From Thiobacillus sp. 0-1251 (GTDB lineage Bacteria > Pseudomonadota > Gammaproteobacteria > Burkholderiales > Thiobacillaceae), in NCBI GenBank assembly GCA_001899305.1, contig MKWL01000001.1:372001-436000 (forward strand): a stretch of 64,000 bases of DNA, written 5' to 3'. The position numbers and the translations under genes are program-made. Below, piece after piece: positions 24,945-32,371 of the stretch (the stretch's first letter is position 1; every line of letters begins with the position of its first letter). The notes beneath the pieces are model-generated. The model searched no databases, had not been told where the DNA came from, and saw only the letters and a program-made list of their open reading frames with translations.

Positions 24945-26075
24945 TCAGGATGAGGGTCTGTCCAGCGGTATGGCTCGCACCTGCATCAGGGCCGCGCTAG
25001 TTTGCAGCATGAACCACAGCAGCGTAGCCGCACTCAGGAACAGACCCCATTCCTGGTCCATGCCGCCCACAATACCGCCGAGGCAGAACAGTGCGGCGCG
25101 GGCGCCGCCGTAGCGTCCCAGGCGGCTGCGCAGTGCGGCATGCCACTCGCCTTGCATGCCCGGGTGCAGCCATACCGGTAACAGCTGACTGGCCGCGCCG
25201 GATACCAGGGGTGGCAGGAAACCGGCGACGAATACCGATGTAGGCGTCGACACTGGAAAAGCGGCTGCGGCGGCACCGAACACCATGCTGGCGGCGAATC
25301 CGGCCAATGCGGCGGCGAGCAGCGGCGCGGCGCCGTGCCACGCAAAAATTTCAGCACGATAAAGCCGTAACCAGCGGGCTCCGAGCCGTCCCAGCGGAAC
25401 TGCCCATAACATTGCGCCGAGCCCGGCAAGCGGACCGAACCATGCCGCACCGACTGCGACCAGCACCGTGCCGGCCACGGCCCACGGCAGGTTGCGGCGC
25501 AACCACGGGGCGACCTGTGGGTCGGGCCTCCCGGCCACGGTCGGCAACAGCACTGCAAGCGTGCTCACGGCCGTCAATCCAATGAATCCGAGCGTGTTGA
25601 GATGAAGATGAAGGCGCCGCAACCCCACCCATTGCTGAGGCCAGAATACGCCCGCGAGGATGGCGAGCAGGGCGCATGCGAGACAGGCCAGGGCGGCTTC
25701 GTACCAGGCCAGGCCCGGATGGGGGCGTCCGAGCATTCCGGCCTGACGGCGCCGGCTCCAGGCGAGCAGCAAACCGGCGGCCATCAGTGCGAGGAATGCG
25801 CCCGCGTAGCGCCCCCATGCCATGTCGGGGAAGCCAAATGCAGCCACGGCAAAGACGCCGCCTGCCAGTGCCAGGACCGGCAGGCCGGCGAGTCCTGTGC
25901 CGGGCGCGCGCGTCCGGGTAAGCACCGGGATGAAATGGCTCATGGCGCCGAAGATCAGCGGCATCGCGCCTACCGCCAGGATCAGGTGCAGGGTGACGAC
26001 GCGCCCGGCATGGAGCGAACCCAGCAGGGCTGTGACGAAGGCAGCCAGGGCCAGGCACACCAGCGCCGGCAACAC
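24945..26075 (-). CDS. NnrS-like polytopic membrane protein
   Basis: A 376-aa protein with about 11-12 transmembrane helices. It resembles the NnrS/haem-copper-oxidase-subunit-I-like group linked to nitric oxide stress; conserved His candidates occur in LHLILAVGAMPLIFGAMSHF and RRLHLHLNTLGFIG. The start is a GTG at 26075, nine bases after the DUF2249 stop, so it is in one unit with DUF2249, which carries a candidate NsrR site. A second, distantly related protein is at 28031-29311. The family call is tentative; the association with NO/low oxygen comes from the neighbourhood. Confidence 0.6.
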   Translation of the reverse strand: MLPALVCLALAAFVTALLGSLHAGRVVTLHLILAVGAMPLIFGAMSHFIPVLTRTRAPGTGLAGLPVLALAGGVFAVAAFGFPDMAWGRYAGAFLALMAAGLLLAWSRRRQAGMLGRPHPGLAWYEAALACLACALLAILAGVFWPQQWVGLRRLHLHLNTLGFIGLTAVSTLAVLLPTVAGRPDPQVAPWLRRNLPWAVAGTVLVAVGAAWFGPLAGLGAMLWAVPLGRLGARWLRLYRAEIFAWHGAAPLLAAALAGFAASMVFGAAAAAFPVSTPTSVFVAGFLPPLVSGAASQLLPVWLHPGMQGEWHAALRSRLGRYGGARAALFCLGGIVGGMDQEWGLFLSAATLLWFMLQTSAALMQVRAIPLDRPSS

Positions 26076-26084
26076 CGTTCGTGC

Positions 26085-26339
26085 TCAGTTGCGGATGAAG
26101 TCGATCACGATCTCGCCTGGATTGCGCTGCAGATACTGGATGTCGACCGTTTCACCGTAGCGGTTGCGGAGCTGGTCGAGCAGGGGCAAGGGGTCGTGAT
26201 CGTTGACGAAACGCATGCGCTCGCCAGCGTTCAGTGCGTCCAGCGCGCCAAAAATGGCGGCATGGCGGAAACGCTTGGCGATTCCGCGTGCGTCGAAGGG
26301 ATAGACCTGATCCTGACGAAGATGGAGATGGGCATTCAT
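26085..26339 (-). CDS. DUF2249 domain protein
   Basis: An 84-aa small soluble protein of the DUF2249 family (TusA-like fold, common beside hemerythrin, NnrS and nitrite/NO genes). It contains YPFDARGIAKRFRHAAIFGA and GERMRFVNDHDPLPLLDQLR, the latter the family signature (R-V-N-D-H-D-P). The role is thought to lie in NO/redox metabolism but is not established. First gene of the unit with the NnrS-like protein; an NsrR-like sequence lies 15 bp ahead of the start. Confidence 0.82.
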   Translation of the reverse strand: MNAHLHLRQDQVYPFDARGIAKRFRHAAIFGALDALNAGERMRFVNDHDPLPLLDQLRNRYGETVDIQYLQRNPGEIVIDFIRN

Positions 26340-26353
26340 GGTAGCCGTCCTTA

Positions 26354-26376
26354 AAGATGTAAATGGAATATATATT
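26354..26376. promoter_or_regulatory. Candidate NsrR-type operator upstream of DUF2249/NnrS-like genes
   Basis: 23-bp sequence with half AAGATGTAAAT then AATATATATT on the other side of the centre, agreeing with about 16 of 22 defined positions of the NsrR dyad (AAGATGY-N-RCATCTT type). It overlaps an AT-rich promoter region with TATAAT on the minus strand. A second such site is at 30023-30045. Confidence 0.45.
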
Positions 26377-26484
26377 ATAGACGCAGGATGCGATTTCCGT
26401 GTGCGACTTTTTCCTGACTGGCGGATAGCCGATTCCCGGCCCTTGCCTGTTGAAGGCGGACGGCTCGCGAGTCCTTTGCCCGCG

Positions 26485-26907
26485 CTACGGACCGGTGTCC
26501 AGCTCATCTGCCCCGGGCACGCGGAAAATGCCTTGCAGCCGGAGCAACTCCTCACGGTGTTGTGTCACCAGGTCGTTCAGTATCGTGTGGCCTGCGCGCG
26601 TCAGATGCACCTCAACCGAGCGCCGGTCGGTGCGCCCGGTCTGGCGTTTTACCAGCCCCAGTTTCTCGCACCGCGAGATCAGCGAAACCACGCCGTGATG
26701 ATGGGCCTGCAGGCGTTCGGCCAGTTCGCCGACCGTGGCCCATTCGCGACCCGGAAAGCCGCGTATGTGCAATAGCAGCTGATATTGAAGGTGGGTGATG
26801 CCGCGCTGGTGAGTCGCCTCTTCGCTGAAACGCAGGAAACGCCGGAGCTGATAGCGGAAATGGGAAAGCGTTTCGAAGTCTTGTTTGCTGAGGCGGGATG
26901 ACGTCAT
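26485..26907 (-). CDS. MarR-family transcriptional regulator
   Basis: 140-aa winged-HTH repressor. Seen: helical N terminus (QDFETLSHFRYQLRRFLRFS), recognition region VGELAERLQAHHHGVVSLIS, and the wing with VKRQTGRTDRRSVEVHLTRA. The start was set at the ATG at 26907 (MTSSRLSKQD), because residues further upstream read through a promoter region. It is divergent from the Yip1-domain gene; a perfect 9-bp inverted repeat between them is the likely operator. Ligand unknown; its position suggests control of part of the NO/low-oxygen cluster. Confidence 0.88.
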   Translation of the reverse strand: MTSSRLSKQDFETLSHFRYQLRRFLRFSEEATHQRGITHLQYQLLLHIRGFPGREWATVGELAERLQAHHHGVVSLISRCEKLGLVKRQTGRTDRRSVEVHLTRAGHTILNDLVTQHREELLRLQGIFRVPGADELDTGP

Positions 26908-26935
26908 GTTCAGGCTCAGAAAAGATGGACTGGAT

Positions 26936-26958
26936 TTTATATCATGCTGTGATATAAA
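26936..26958. promoter_or_regulatory. Perfect inverted repeat, candidate MarR operator
   Basis: TTTATATCA, 5-base spacer, TGATATAAA. Lies 29 bp upstream of the MarR gene start and about 90 bp before the divergent Yip1-domain gene, as expected for an autoregulatory MarR site. Confidence 0.65.
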
Positions 26959-27045
26959 TAAGTCGTGGCCGTATTCGCTGGGGTGGGTCTTGATGCCGCG
27001 GTCGGGAATGGCTGTCGTGGTGGCATGTCCAGAGAGGAGATTTCC

Positions 27046-27612
27046 ATGAGTATCCTGCATATCCACAAGCTTTTCACGTCCCCTCATGGCTGGAATACCT
27101 TGTCGCAGACCCAGCCGTCCGCACTCAGGCTGTTCATCCTGCTTGTCCTGCCGTTTTCGCTGGTTCCGCCCCTGATGCTCGAATACGCCGGCCATCATGT
27201 CGGCGCCCTCCTGTTTCCGGATACGCCCGGCATGGCATGGAGCTTGGCAGCCCTGTTCTTCCTCATGGCCGAATTGCTGACGGTTCCTCTCATGGCATGG
27301 ACGATCAAGTCGGTCGCGCGCAGCAAGGGAATCGAGAGCAGCGACGGGGCGGCCTTCATGCTGGCGGCGATCGCGCCGGTTCCGCTTTGGCTGTCGTCGC
27401 TGGTGCTCTTCTATGATCAGGTCCTGTTGATCATGGTCGGCGTCACCTTGGGACTGGTCGGGTCCGTCGTCCTGATTTTCCGTGGCGTGCAGAGCATCCT
27501 GAAAATCGACGAAGGCCTCATCGCCATCGATATCGCTTACACCGTCACTGCGCTGGGTCTCATCGCGTGGGTGATACTGGTCATGTTAGGACTCATCCCC
27601 GCCCTGGCCTGA
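27046..27612 (+). CDS. Yip1-domain membrane protein
   Basis: 188-aa inner-membrane protein of the Yip1 family, with five hydrophobic helices (LFILLVLPFSLVPPLMLEYA, SLAALFFLMAELLTVPLMAW, FMLAAIAPVPLWLSSLVLFY, VLLIMVGVTLGLVGSVVLIF, and IAYTVTALGLIAWVILVMLG). A strong GAGAGGAG site precedes the ATG. Such proteins recur near anaerobic or denitrification genes in betaproteobacteria but their job is unknown. Divergent from MarR and followed by the DsrC-like gene. Confidence 0.75.
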   Translation: MSILHIHKLFTSPHGWNTLSQTQPSALRLFILLVLPFSLVPPLMLEYAGHHVGALLFPDTPGMAWSLAALFFLMAELLTVPLMAWTIKSVARSKGIESSDGAAFMLAAIAPVPLWLSSLVLFYDQVLLIMVGVTLGLVGSVVLIFRGVQSILKIDEGLIAIDIAYTVTALGLIAWVILVMLGLIPALA

Positions 27613-27680
27613 TGCAAGGATGCCCGCGTTTTTTGGCCGCCTGGTGCCGTGGTGCCGGGCATTTCTAAGGAGGTTGAACG

Positions 27681-28005
27681 ATGGATGCAACCGTAAGCTT
27701 GCCTGCCCTCGATGAAGAGGGCTATCTGGTCGAACCCGGCGAGTGGAACGAAGCCGTGGCCGAACAACTCGCGCTCGCAGAAGACGTCAGGTTGACTGAC
27801 GAACACTGGGATGTCATACGCTTCATGCGTGAATATTACGAAGAACATCAGATCGCGCCAGATGCGCGCTATGTGATCAAGCATTTGTCGAATCGACTGG
27901 GCGCCGATGCGCGCAATGCGCTCTTCAAGTTGTTCGCCTATGGCTGTCAAGCAGGCATGCAAGATCGCCGGGATGAAACGGCCACGCGCCTGGAGCACGG
28001 GCTGA
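27681..28005 (+). pseudogene. TusE/DsrC-like sulfur-relay protein, one-base frameshift near the 3' end
   Basis: DsrC/TusE-family protein, a sulfur carrier or redox partner. The fold is clear from residue 1 to 93: DEEGYLVEPGEWNEAVAEQL, LTDEHWDVIRFMREYYEEHQ, PDARYVIKHLSNRLG, LFKLFAYGCQAGM. Right after this Met the open frame goes into an unrelated tail ending at 28058. If the single C at 27960 is skipped, the frame reads KIAGMKRPRAWSTG and stops at 28003-28005, the expected C-terminal arm. So the gene has a one-base insertion, real or a sequencing fault. The cysteine kept is the one in YGCQAG. It overlaps the convergent NnrS-like gene only in the aberrant frame. Confidence 0.8.
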
Positions 28006-28030
28006 TCCTTTCGGGGCGTGTACACCACCG

Positions 28031-29311
28031 TCAGGTGAAACGCCCACCATGCCGGTAGAACCGGCGGACTGCCGACAGCAGGTTGATCTGCAGCAACAGC
28101 GCCGACAACGCCAGCATCAGGCCGCCCGTGCGCGTCAGCAATGGCCAGAAAAGGCCCGCAGTAAGCAATCCGCAGGCAACCAGGTGAAAGCGGAATTGCC
28201 AACGCGTGCGGCCTTCCGCAATCATGTCCTTCATCGTGGGAATGCTGCCTGCGCGGGCCTGCAACTGCGCCTGTAGATGAAACCACGCCAGAAACGGCAC
28301 GATCTTGTAAAGCATGCCGTTTACCACACTCACCGCGAACCCGCCAATGAACAGCACGGCCAGCAATAGCGGATAGACATCGCTGTCCGCCCAGGCCGGA
28401 CTGAACTGGGCAACGGTCCAGACGGTCACGCTGGCGATCAGGCTGGCCATGCCCAGACGCCAGAAATCAAGCGTGACGTCAGGCAGTTTCCGGCGCCTGC
28501 GCGTTTGCAGCCCCAGGGTGGCGACGGCAAACAGCAGTATGCCGGCGGCGAAGCCGGCCTCGACGAGCACACCGGCGCGCGGCGGCAGGCCAGGCGCGAC
28601 GGCGTGGATCAGCAGCAGGACGAACAGCCCGGGCGTCAGCCAGCGGCCAAGCAGGGGAGGATAAGGCGGCGTGATCTGGAACATCGGGACGACCTGGAAA
28701 GCGACGCCGACGACCAGCAGCAGAACCCAGCCGAGCAGGCCGAAGGCGAGATGGGCAGCGAGTGCGGCTGCGCGGGCTGGCGGGATCCATACGCCGGCCC
28801 GCATCAGAGCCAGTGTCAGGCCGAGTATGAACGTCAGGCCCAGACTCAACACCGCCAGTCGCATGCCCCAGACCGTGACGTTGCTGGTTGCGCGTACGAG
28901 GCTGACGGCGGCGGCGGCGAGAAAGACGGCGAAACCGATGGCCAGCAGGACGATGGCGATACCGAATGCGATCGATTCGGTGGACAGAAAACCCGTCATC
29001 AGCGCGAGCGTTCCCAGAGCCAGCGGCCTCTGAGTAAGCCAGGCCACTGCGCGCAGCCTGGGCAAGGGCGACCCGGCCACCACCGGCAGCATCTGCATCA
29101 GGGCGCCCAGCATGGCCATGGCGAGGAAACCCAGCGTGAGTGCGTGAGTGAGGGCGAGCGCCTGCGGCGTCCAGCGTGAGGCCAACGACGCCGGGTCTAG
29201 GACGACCAGCAGGGCAGCGGCCAGAAGAAACAACGGAGCCGACAGGAAAAACTGCAACGGCAGTGAAAACGGGGGTGCCTGCTCGAAGGACAGGCCGGCT
29301 TGCGTGCTCAT
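28031..29311 (-). CDS. NnrS-like polytopic membrane protein, second copy
   Basis: A 426-aa protein with about 12 transmembrane helices, distantly related to that at 24945. Conserved His positions resembling haem ligands occur in LTHALTLGFLAMAMLGALMQ, AALAAHLAFGLLGWVLLLVV and FLAWFHLQAQLQ. It ends with a basic tail. On the same strand it is preceded by a second DUF2249 gene and a hemerythrin gene, so hemerythrin-DUF2249-NnrS-like form one unit. Role in NO or oxygen handling is inferred from family and context. Confidence 0.62.
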   Translation of the reverse strand: MSTQAGLSFEQAPPFSLPLQFFLSAPLFLLAAALLVVLDPASLASRWTPQALALTHALTLGFLAMAMLGALMQMLPVVAGSPLPRLRAVAWLTQRPLALGTLALMTGFLSTESIAFGIAIVLLAIGFAVFLAAAAVSLVRATSNVTVWGMRLAVLSLGLTFILGLTLALMRAGVWIPPARAAALAAHLAFGLLGWVLLLVVGVAFQVVPMFQITPPYPPLLGRWLTPGLFVLLLIHAVAPGLPPRAGVLVEAGFAAGILLFAVATLGLQTRRRRKLPDVTLDFWRLGMASLIASVTVWTVAQFSPAWADSDVYPLLLAVLFIGGFAVSVVNGMLYKIVPFLAWFHLQAQLQARAGSIPTMKDMIAEGRTRWQFRFHLVACGLLTAGLFWPLLTRTGGLMLALSALLLQINLLSAVRRFYRHGGRFT

Positions 29312-29326
29312 GGGGCGGCGAGCCTG

Positions 29327-29575
29327 TCAGCGTGCATCCGCTGCGCCGGCCGGGTGGATCAGGATGACGTAGCTGCCATCGGCTTCCATCCGCGTGGCGT
29401 GGCGGTAGCCGCGCTCGGCAAGCAGGGGGTAGAGCGGAAACGGCTCGCGGTGAAGTAGCAAGCGGATTGACTGGCCGGGGCGCAGCAGCGCCAGCGTCCG
29501 CAAGACTTTTTCCATCGGCTCGGGCGGCTCCAGCTCGCGTGCGTCGACGAGGATCTCGTCTGCCGGCTCGATCAT
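29327..29575 (-). CDS. DUF2249 domain protein, second copy
   Basis: 82-aa protein of the DUF2249 family: ILVDARELEPPEPMEKVLRT, GQSIRLLLHREPFPLYPLLA, then GYRHATRMEADGSYVILIHP. It overlaps the hemerythrin stop by four bases (ATGA) and is followed after 15 bp by the NnrS-like gene. In this copy the signature reads LLLHREPFPL. Function not established. Confidence 0.8.
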   Translation of the reverse strand: MIEPADEILVDARELEPPEPMEKVLRTLALLRPGQSIRLLLHREPFPLYPLLAERGYRHATRMEADGSYVILIHPAGAADAR

Positions 29576-30009
29576 GCGACGGCCTGCATGGAACGGATCA
29601 GGTCGTCGCGGTTGCCGCTCAGGACTTGGTCCGACATGGGATAGAGCATGTTCTCCTCCTTCAGGTTGTGCTGCTGCATCAACATGTTGAGCGTCTCGGA
29701 GAGGCCGAGATAGGCATTCCGGTCGCCTGCCGCGACCGCTCCCGCCATATCCTGCATCAGACCGCGCATCTGCTCGTGTTCCATGCGCATGACGTGCGTC
29801 GGCCCCATGCTGTTGCCGGTGCGGGTCTCGAACGCGGGAAACAGCACGGTTTCCTCCATCGCCAGATGGTGTGCCATGGCCGCCTGAAAACGGTCGAACA
29901 GGCTGCGCGCGCTGCCCCAGTCTTTTTGCGCCGCTGCGGCTTCGGCGGATGCGAACAGATCGTCGCAGGCGCGGTGATCGCTGCCGAGAAAATCCAGAAT
30001 CGTGCTCAT
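29572..30009 (-). CDS. Hemerythrin-domain protein
   Basis: 145-aa four-helix diiron protein that could bind O2 or NO or repair damaged iron-sulfur clusters. Metal ligands are visible: SDHRACDDLF, MAHHLAMEETVLFP, THVMRMEHEQM and MQQHNLKEENMLYPM. I chose the ATG at 30009 (MSTILDFLGSDH) because it aligns with hemerythrin starts and the upstream residues fall in the promoter. A candidate NsrR-type site begins 14 bp before the ATG. First gene of the unit with DUF2249 and NnrS-like; divergent from nrdD. Confidence 0.9.
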   Translation of the reverse strand: MSTILDFLGSDHRACDDLFASAEAAAAQKDWGSARSLFDRFQAAMAHHLAMEETVLFPAFETRTGNSMGPTHVMRMEHEQMRGLMQDMAGAVAAGDRNAYLGLSETLNMLMQQHNLKEENMLYPMSDQVLSGNRDDLIRSMQAVA

Positions 30010-30022
30010 GTCATGTCCCCAT

Positions 30023-30045
30023 AAGATGTTGAAAGAATACATGTT
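30023..30045. promoter_or_regulatory. Candidate NsrR-type operator upstream of the hemerythrin gene
   Basis: 23-bp sequence with outer halves AAGATGTT and ATACATGTT around a central GAAAGA; about 16 of 22 defined positions agree with the NsrR dyad. Hemerythrin-like genes (ytfE/dnrN type) are classic NsrR targets. NsrR itself is not in the window. Confidence 0.5.
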
Positions 30046-30080
30046 TAAGTATATCAGGACTTCCTAACCTGAAATTCTTC

Positions 30081-30135
30081 TTGACTGTGACACAAGATGT
30101 CGTATGGTTGATTCAGCTGGTACACAAGATGTTGT
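30081..30135 (+). promoter_or_regulatory. nrdD promoter with two candidate NrdR boxes
   Basis: TTGACT at 30081-30086, 16-base spacer and TATGGT at 30103-30108 form a promoter. ACACAAGATGTCGT (30090-30103) lies within it and ACACAAGATGTTGT at 30122-30135; starts are 32 bp apart, three helical turns, as found for NrdR box pairs. They match the NrdR consensus in 12 and 13 of 16 positions. nrdR is encoded at 34906-35388. Confidence 0.6.
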
Positions 30136-30151
30136 TTTCGAGGAGGGCGAG

Positions 30152-32167
30152 ATGAATTCTGTAATAGCAGGTGTTCCCCGTGAAGTCATCAAACGTGACG
30201 GGCGTCGAACGATGTTCGATGCCGCGAAGATACGTTCAGCCATTTTGCGGGCCGGGCAGGCCAGCGGCGAATTCGGTGAGGCCGAGGCGGAGTTGCTGAC
30301 CGCCCAGGCGATGAAGGTGCTGACCCACAGCTTCCGCACCGCCCCGCCGGACATCGAGCGCATCCAGGACGTGGTCGAGCAGAGCCTGATCGCCGCCAAT
30401 CATCTAGTGACCGCGCGCGCCTACATCGCCTACCGCGACAGCCACAGGAAGCTGCGCGAGGACCGCAAGACCGTGGTCGACGTCGAAGCCTCGATCAACG
30501 AATACCTGTCGCGCCAGGACTGGCGCGTCAACGCCAACGCCAACCAGGGCTACAGCCTGGGCGGGCTGATTCTCAACGTGTCGGGCAAGGTGGTGGCCAA
30601 CTACTGGCTCAACCACGTCTACCCGCCCGAACTCGGCGAGGCGCATCGCGACGGCTCCATCCACATCCACGACCTCGACATGCTGGCGGGCTATTGCGCC
30701 GGCTGGTCGCTGCGCACGCTGCTGCACGAAGGTCTCAACGGCGTGCCGGGCAAAGTGGAAGCGGGCCCGCCCAAGCACATGTCGAGTGCGGTCGGCCAGA
30801 TCGTCAACTTCCTCGGCACGCTGCAGAACGAATGGGCCGGCGCGCAGGCCTTCTCGTCGTTCGACACCTACATGGCGCCGTTCATCCGCAACGATCGCAT
30901 GAGCTACGAAGCCGTCAAGCAGTGCATCCAGGAACTGATCTACAACCTCAACGTGCCGTCGCGCTGGGGTACGCAGACGCCGTTCACCAACCTCACGTTC
31001 GACTGGACCTGCCCCGAGGACCTGCGCGAACAGGTGCCCGTCATTGCCGGCGAGGAAATGCCGTTCAGCTACGGCGAGCTGCAGGTCGAGATGGACATGA
31101 TCAACCGCGCCTACATCGAGGTGATGACCACCGGCGACGCCAAGGGTCGCGTGTTCACCTTCCCCATCCCCACCTACAACATGACGCCGGACTTCCCGTG
31201 GGAATCGGAAAACGCCGAGCGCCTGTTCGCGATGACCGCGCGCTACGGCCTGCCGTATTTCCAGAACTTCATCAATTCCGAGATGAAGCCGAACCACATC
31301 CGCTCGATGTGCTGCCGCCTTCAACTCGATCTGCGCGAACTCCTGAAGCGCGGCAACGGCCTGTTCGGCTCGGCCGAGCAGACCGGCAGCGTGGGCGTGG
31401 TGACGGTCAACTGCGCGCGCCTCGGCCATGAGCATGCGAGTGACGAAGCTGCGCTGCTGCGTCGCCTCGACGCGCTGCTCGACATGGCGCGCAACGGGCT
31501 GGAAATCAAGCGCAAGGAAATCCAGCGCCTGATGGACAGCGGCCTCTTCCCCTACACCAAGCGCTATCTCGGCACGCTGCGCAACCACTTCTCGACCATC
31601 GGGGTGAACGGCATCAACGAGATGATCCGCAACTTCAGCGGCGACGACCACGACATCACCACCGAATGGGGCCACGACTTCGCCGTGCGGCTGCTCGACC
31701 ATATCCGTTCCCGCATTGCCGGCTTCCAGGAAGAAACAGGCCACCTGTACAACCTGGAGGCCACGCCGGCCGAAGGCACGACCTACCGTTTCGCGAAGGA
31801 GGATGCCAAGCGCTACCCCGGCATCCTGCAGGCGGGCACCGACGATGCGCCGTACTACACCAACTCGTCGCAGCTGCCGGTGGGGTTCACCGACGACGCC
31901 TTCGAGGCGCTGGAGCGGCAGGACGACCTGCAGCGCAAGTACACGGGCGGCACCGTGCTGCATCTCTACATGTCCGAGCACATCTCGTCAGCGGAGGCGT
32001 GCAGGAAACTGGTGCGGCGTTCGCTCGAGCGTTTCCGGCTGCCCTACATCACCATCACGCCGACTTTTTCCATCTGCCCCAAGCATGGCTACCTCGCAGG
32101 CGAGCACGAGTTCTGCCCGACATGCGACGAGGAAGCCCTGTCCCGCAAACGTGCAGTTGCTGCATAA
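30152..32167 (+). CDS. nrdD: Anaerobic (class III) ribonucleoside-triphosphate reductase, main part
   Basis: Reduces NTPs to dNTPs without oxygen. 671 aa. Seen: N-terminal ATP-cone (REVIKRDGRRTMFDAAKIRS), catalytic barrel with AGYCAGWSLRTLLHEG and MCCRLQLDLRELLKRGNGLF (active-site cysteines), and a C-terminal zinc-type end ICPKHGYLAGEHEFCPTC. The polypeptide stops at 32167 before the glycyl-radical motif, which every NrdD needs. That motif is in the next ORF, in the same frame, after TAA and 15 bases. I start at the ATG at 30152 (GAGGAGGG site) because an earlier in-frame ATG at 30104 overlaps the -10 box. Confidence 0.92.
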   Translation: MNSVIAGVPREVIKRDGRRTMFDAAKIRSAILRAGQASGEFGEAEAELLTAQAMKVLTHSFRTAPPDIERIQDVVEQSLIAANHLVTARAYIAYRDSHRKLREDRKTVVDVEASINEYLSRQDWRVNANANQGYSLGGLILNVSGKVVANYWLNHVYPPELGEAHRDGSIHIHDLDMLAGYCAGWSLRTLLHEGLNGVPGKVEAGPPKHMSSAVGQIVNFLGTLQNEWAGAQAFSSFDTYMAPFIRNDRMSYEAVKQCIQELIYNLNVPSRWGTQTPFTNLTFDWTCPEDLREQVPVIAGEEMPFSYGELQVEMDMINRAYIEVMTTGDAKGRVFTFPIPTYNMTPDFPWESENAERLFAMTARYGLPYFQNFINSEMKPNHIRSMCCRLQLDLRELLKRGNGLFGSAEQTGSVGVVTVNCARLGHEHASDEAALLRRLDALLDMARNGLEIKRKEIQRLMDSGLFPYTKRYLGTLRNHFSTIGVNGINEMIRNFSGDDHDITTEWGHDFAVRLLDHIRSRIAGFQEETGHLYNLEATPAEGTTYRFAKEDAKRYPGILQAGTDDAPYYTNSSQLPVGFTDDAFEALERQDDLQRKYTGGTVLHLYMSEHISSAEACRKLVRRSLERFRLPYITITPTFSICPKHGYLAGEHEFCPTCDEEALSRKRAVAA

Positions 32168-32182
32168 ACCAAGGAGACCGAG

Positions 32183-32371
32183 ATGAATGACATGACTGTT
32201 CCGACCCAGGCCCAGAATGTGGCAGCCCTGCCGGACGAGGAGCGCACCCGCTGCGAAGTGTGGACCCGCGTGATGGGCTATCACCGCCCGGTGACGAGCT
32301 TCAACAAGGGCAAGAAGAGCGAGCATCGCGAACGGCGCTTCTTCGTCGAAAGCCGTTGCAGGATGGGATGA
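32183..32371 (+). CDS. nrdD: Separate glycyl-radical domain of NrdD
   Basis: A 62-aa protein, MNDMTVPTQAQNVAALPDEE then TRCEVWTRVMGYHRPVTSF, which carries the glycyl-radical loop (RVMGY, the Gly being the radical site) and the downstream NKGKKSEHRERRFF tail that normally ends NrdD. It is in the same frame as nrdD, separated by one stop and 15 bases, and has its own AAGGAGA site 6 bases before the ATG. It would have to dock on NrdD like the small glycyl-radical protein GrcA does on pyruvate formate-lyase. Its stop overlaps the nrdG ATG by four bases. A rare alternative is readthrough of the TAA. Confidence 0.85.
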   Translation: MNDMTVPTQAQNVAALPDEERTRCEVWTRVMGYHRPVTSFNKGKKSEHRERRFFVESRCRMG

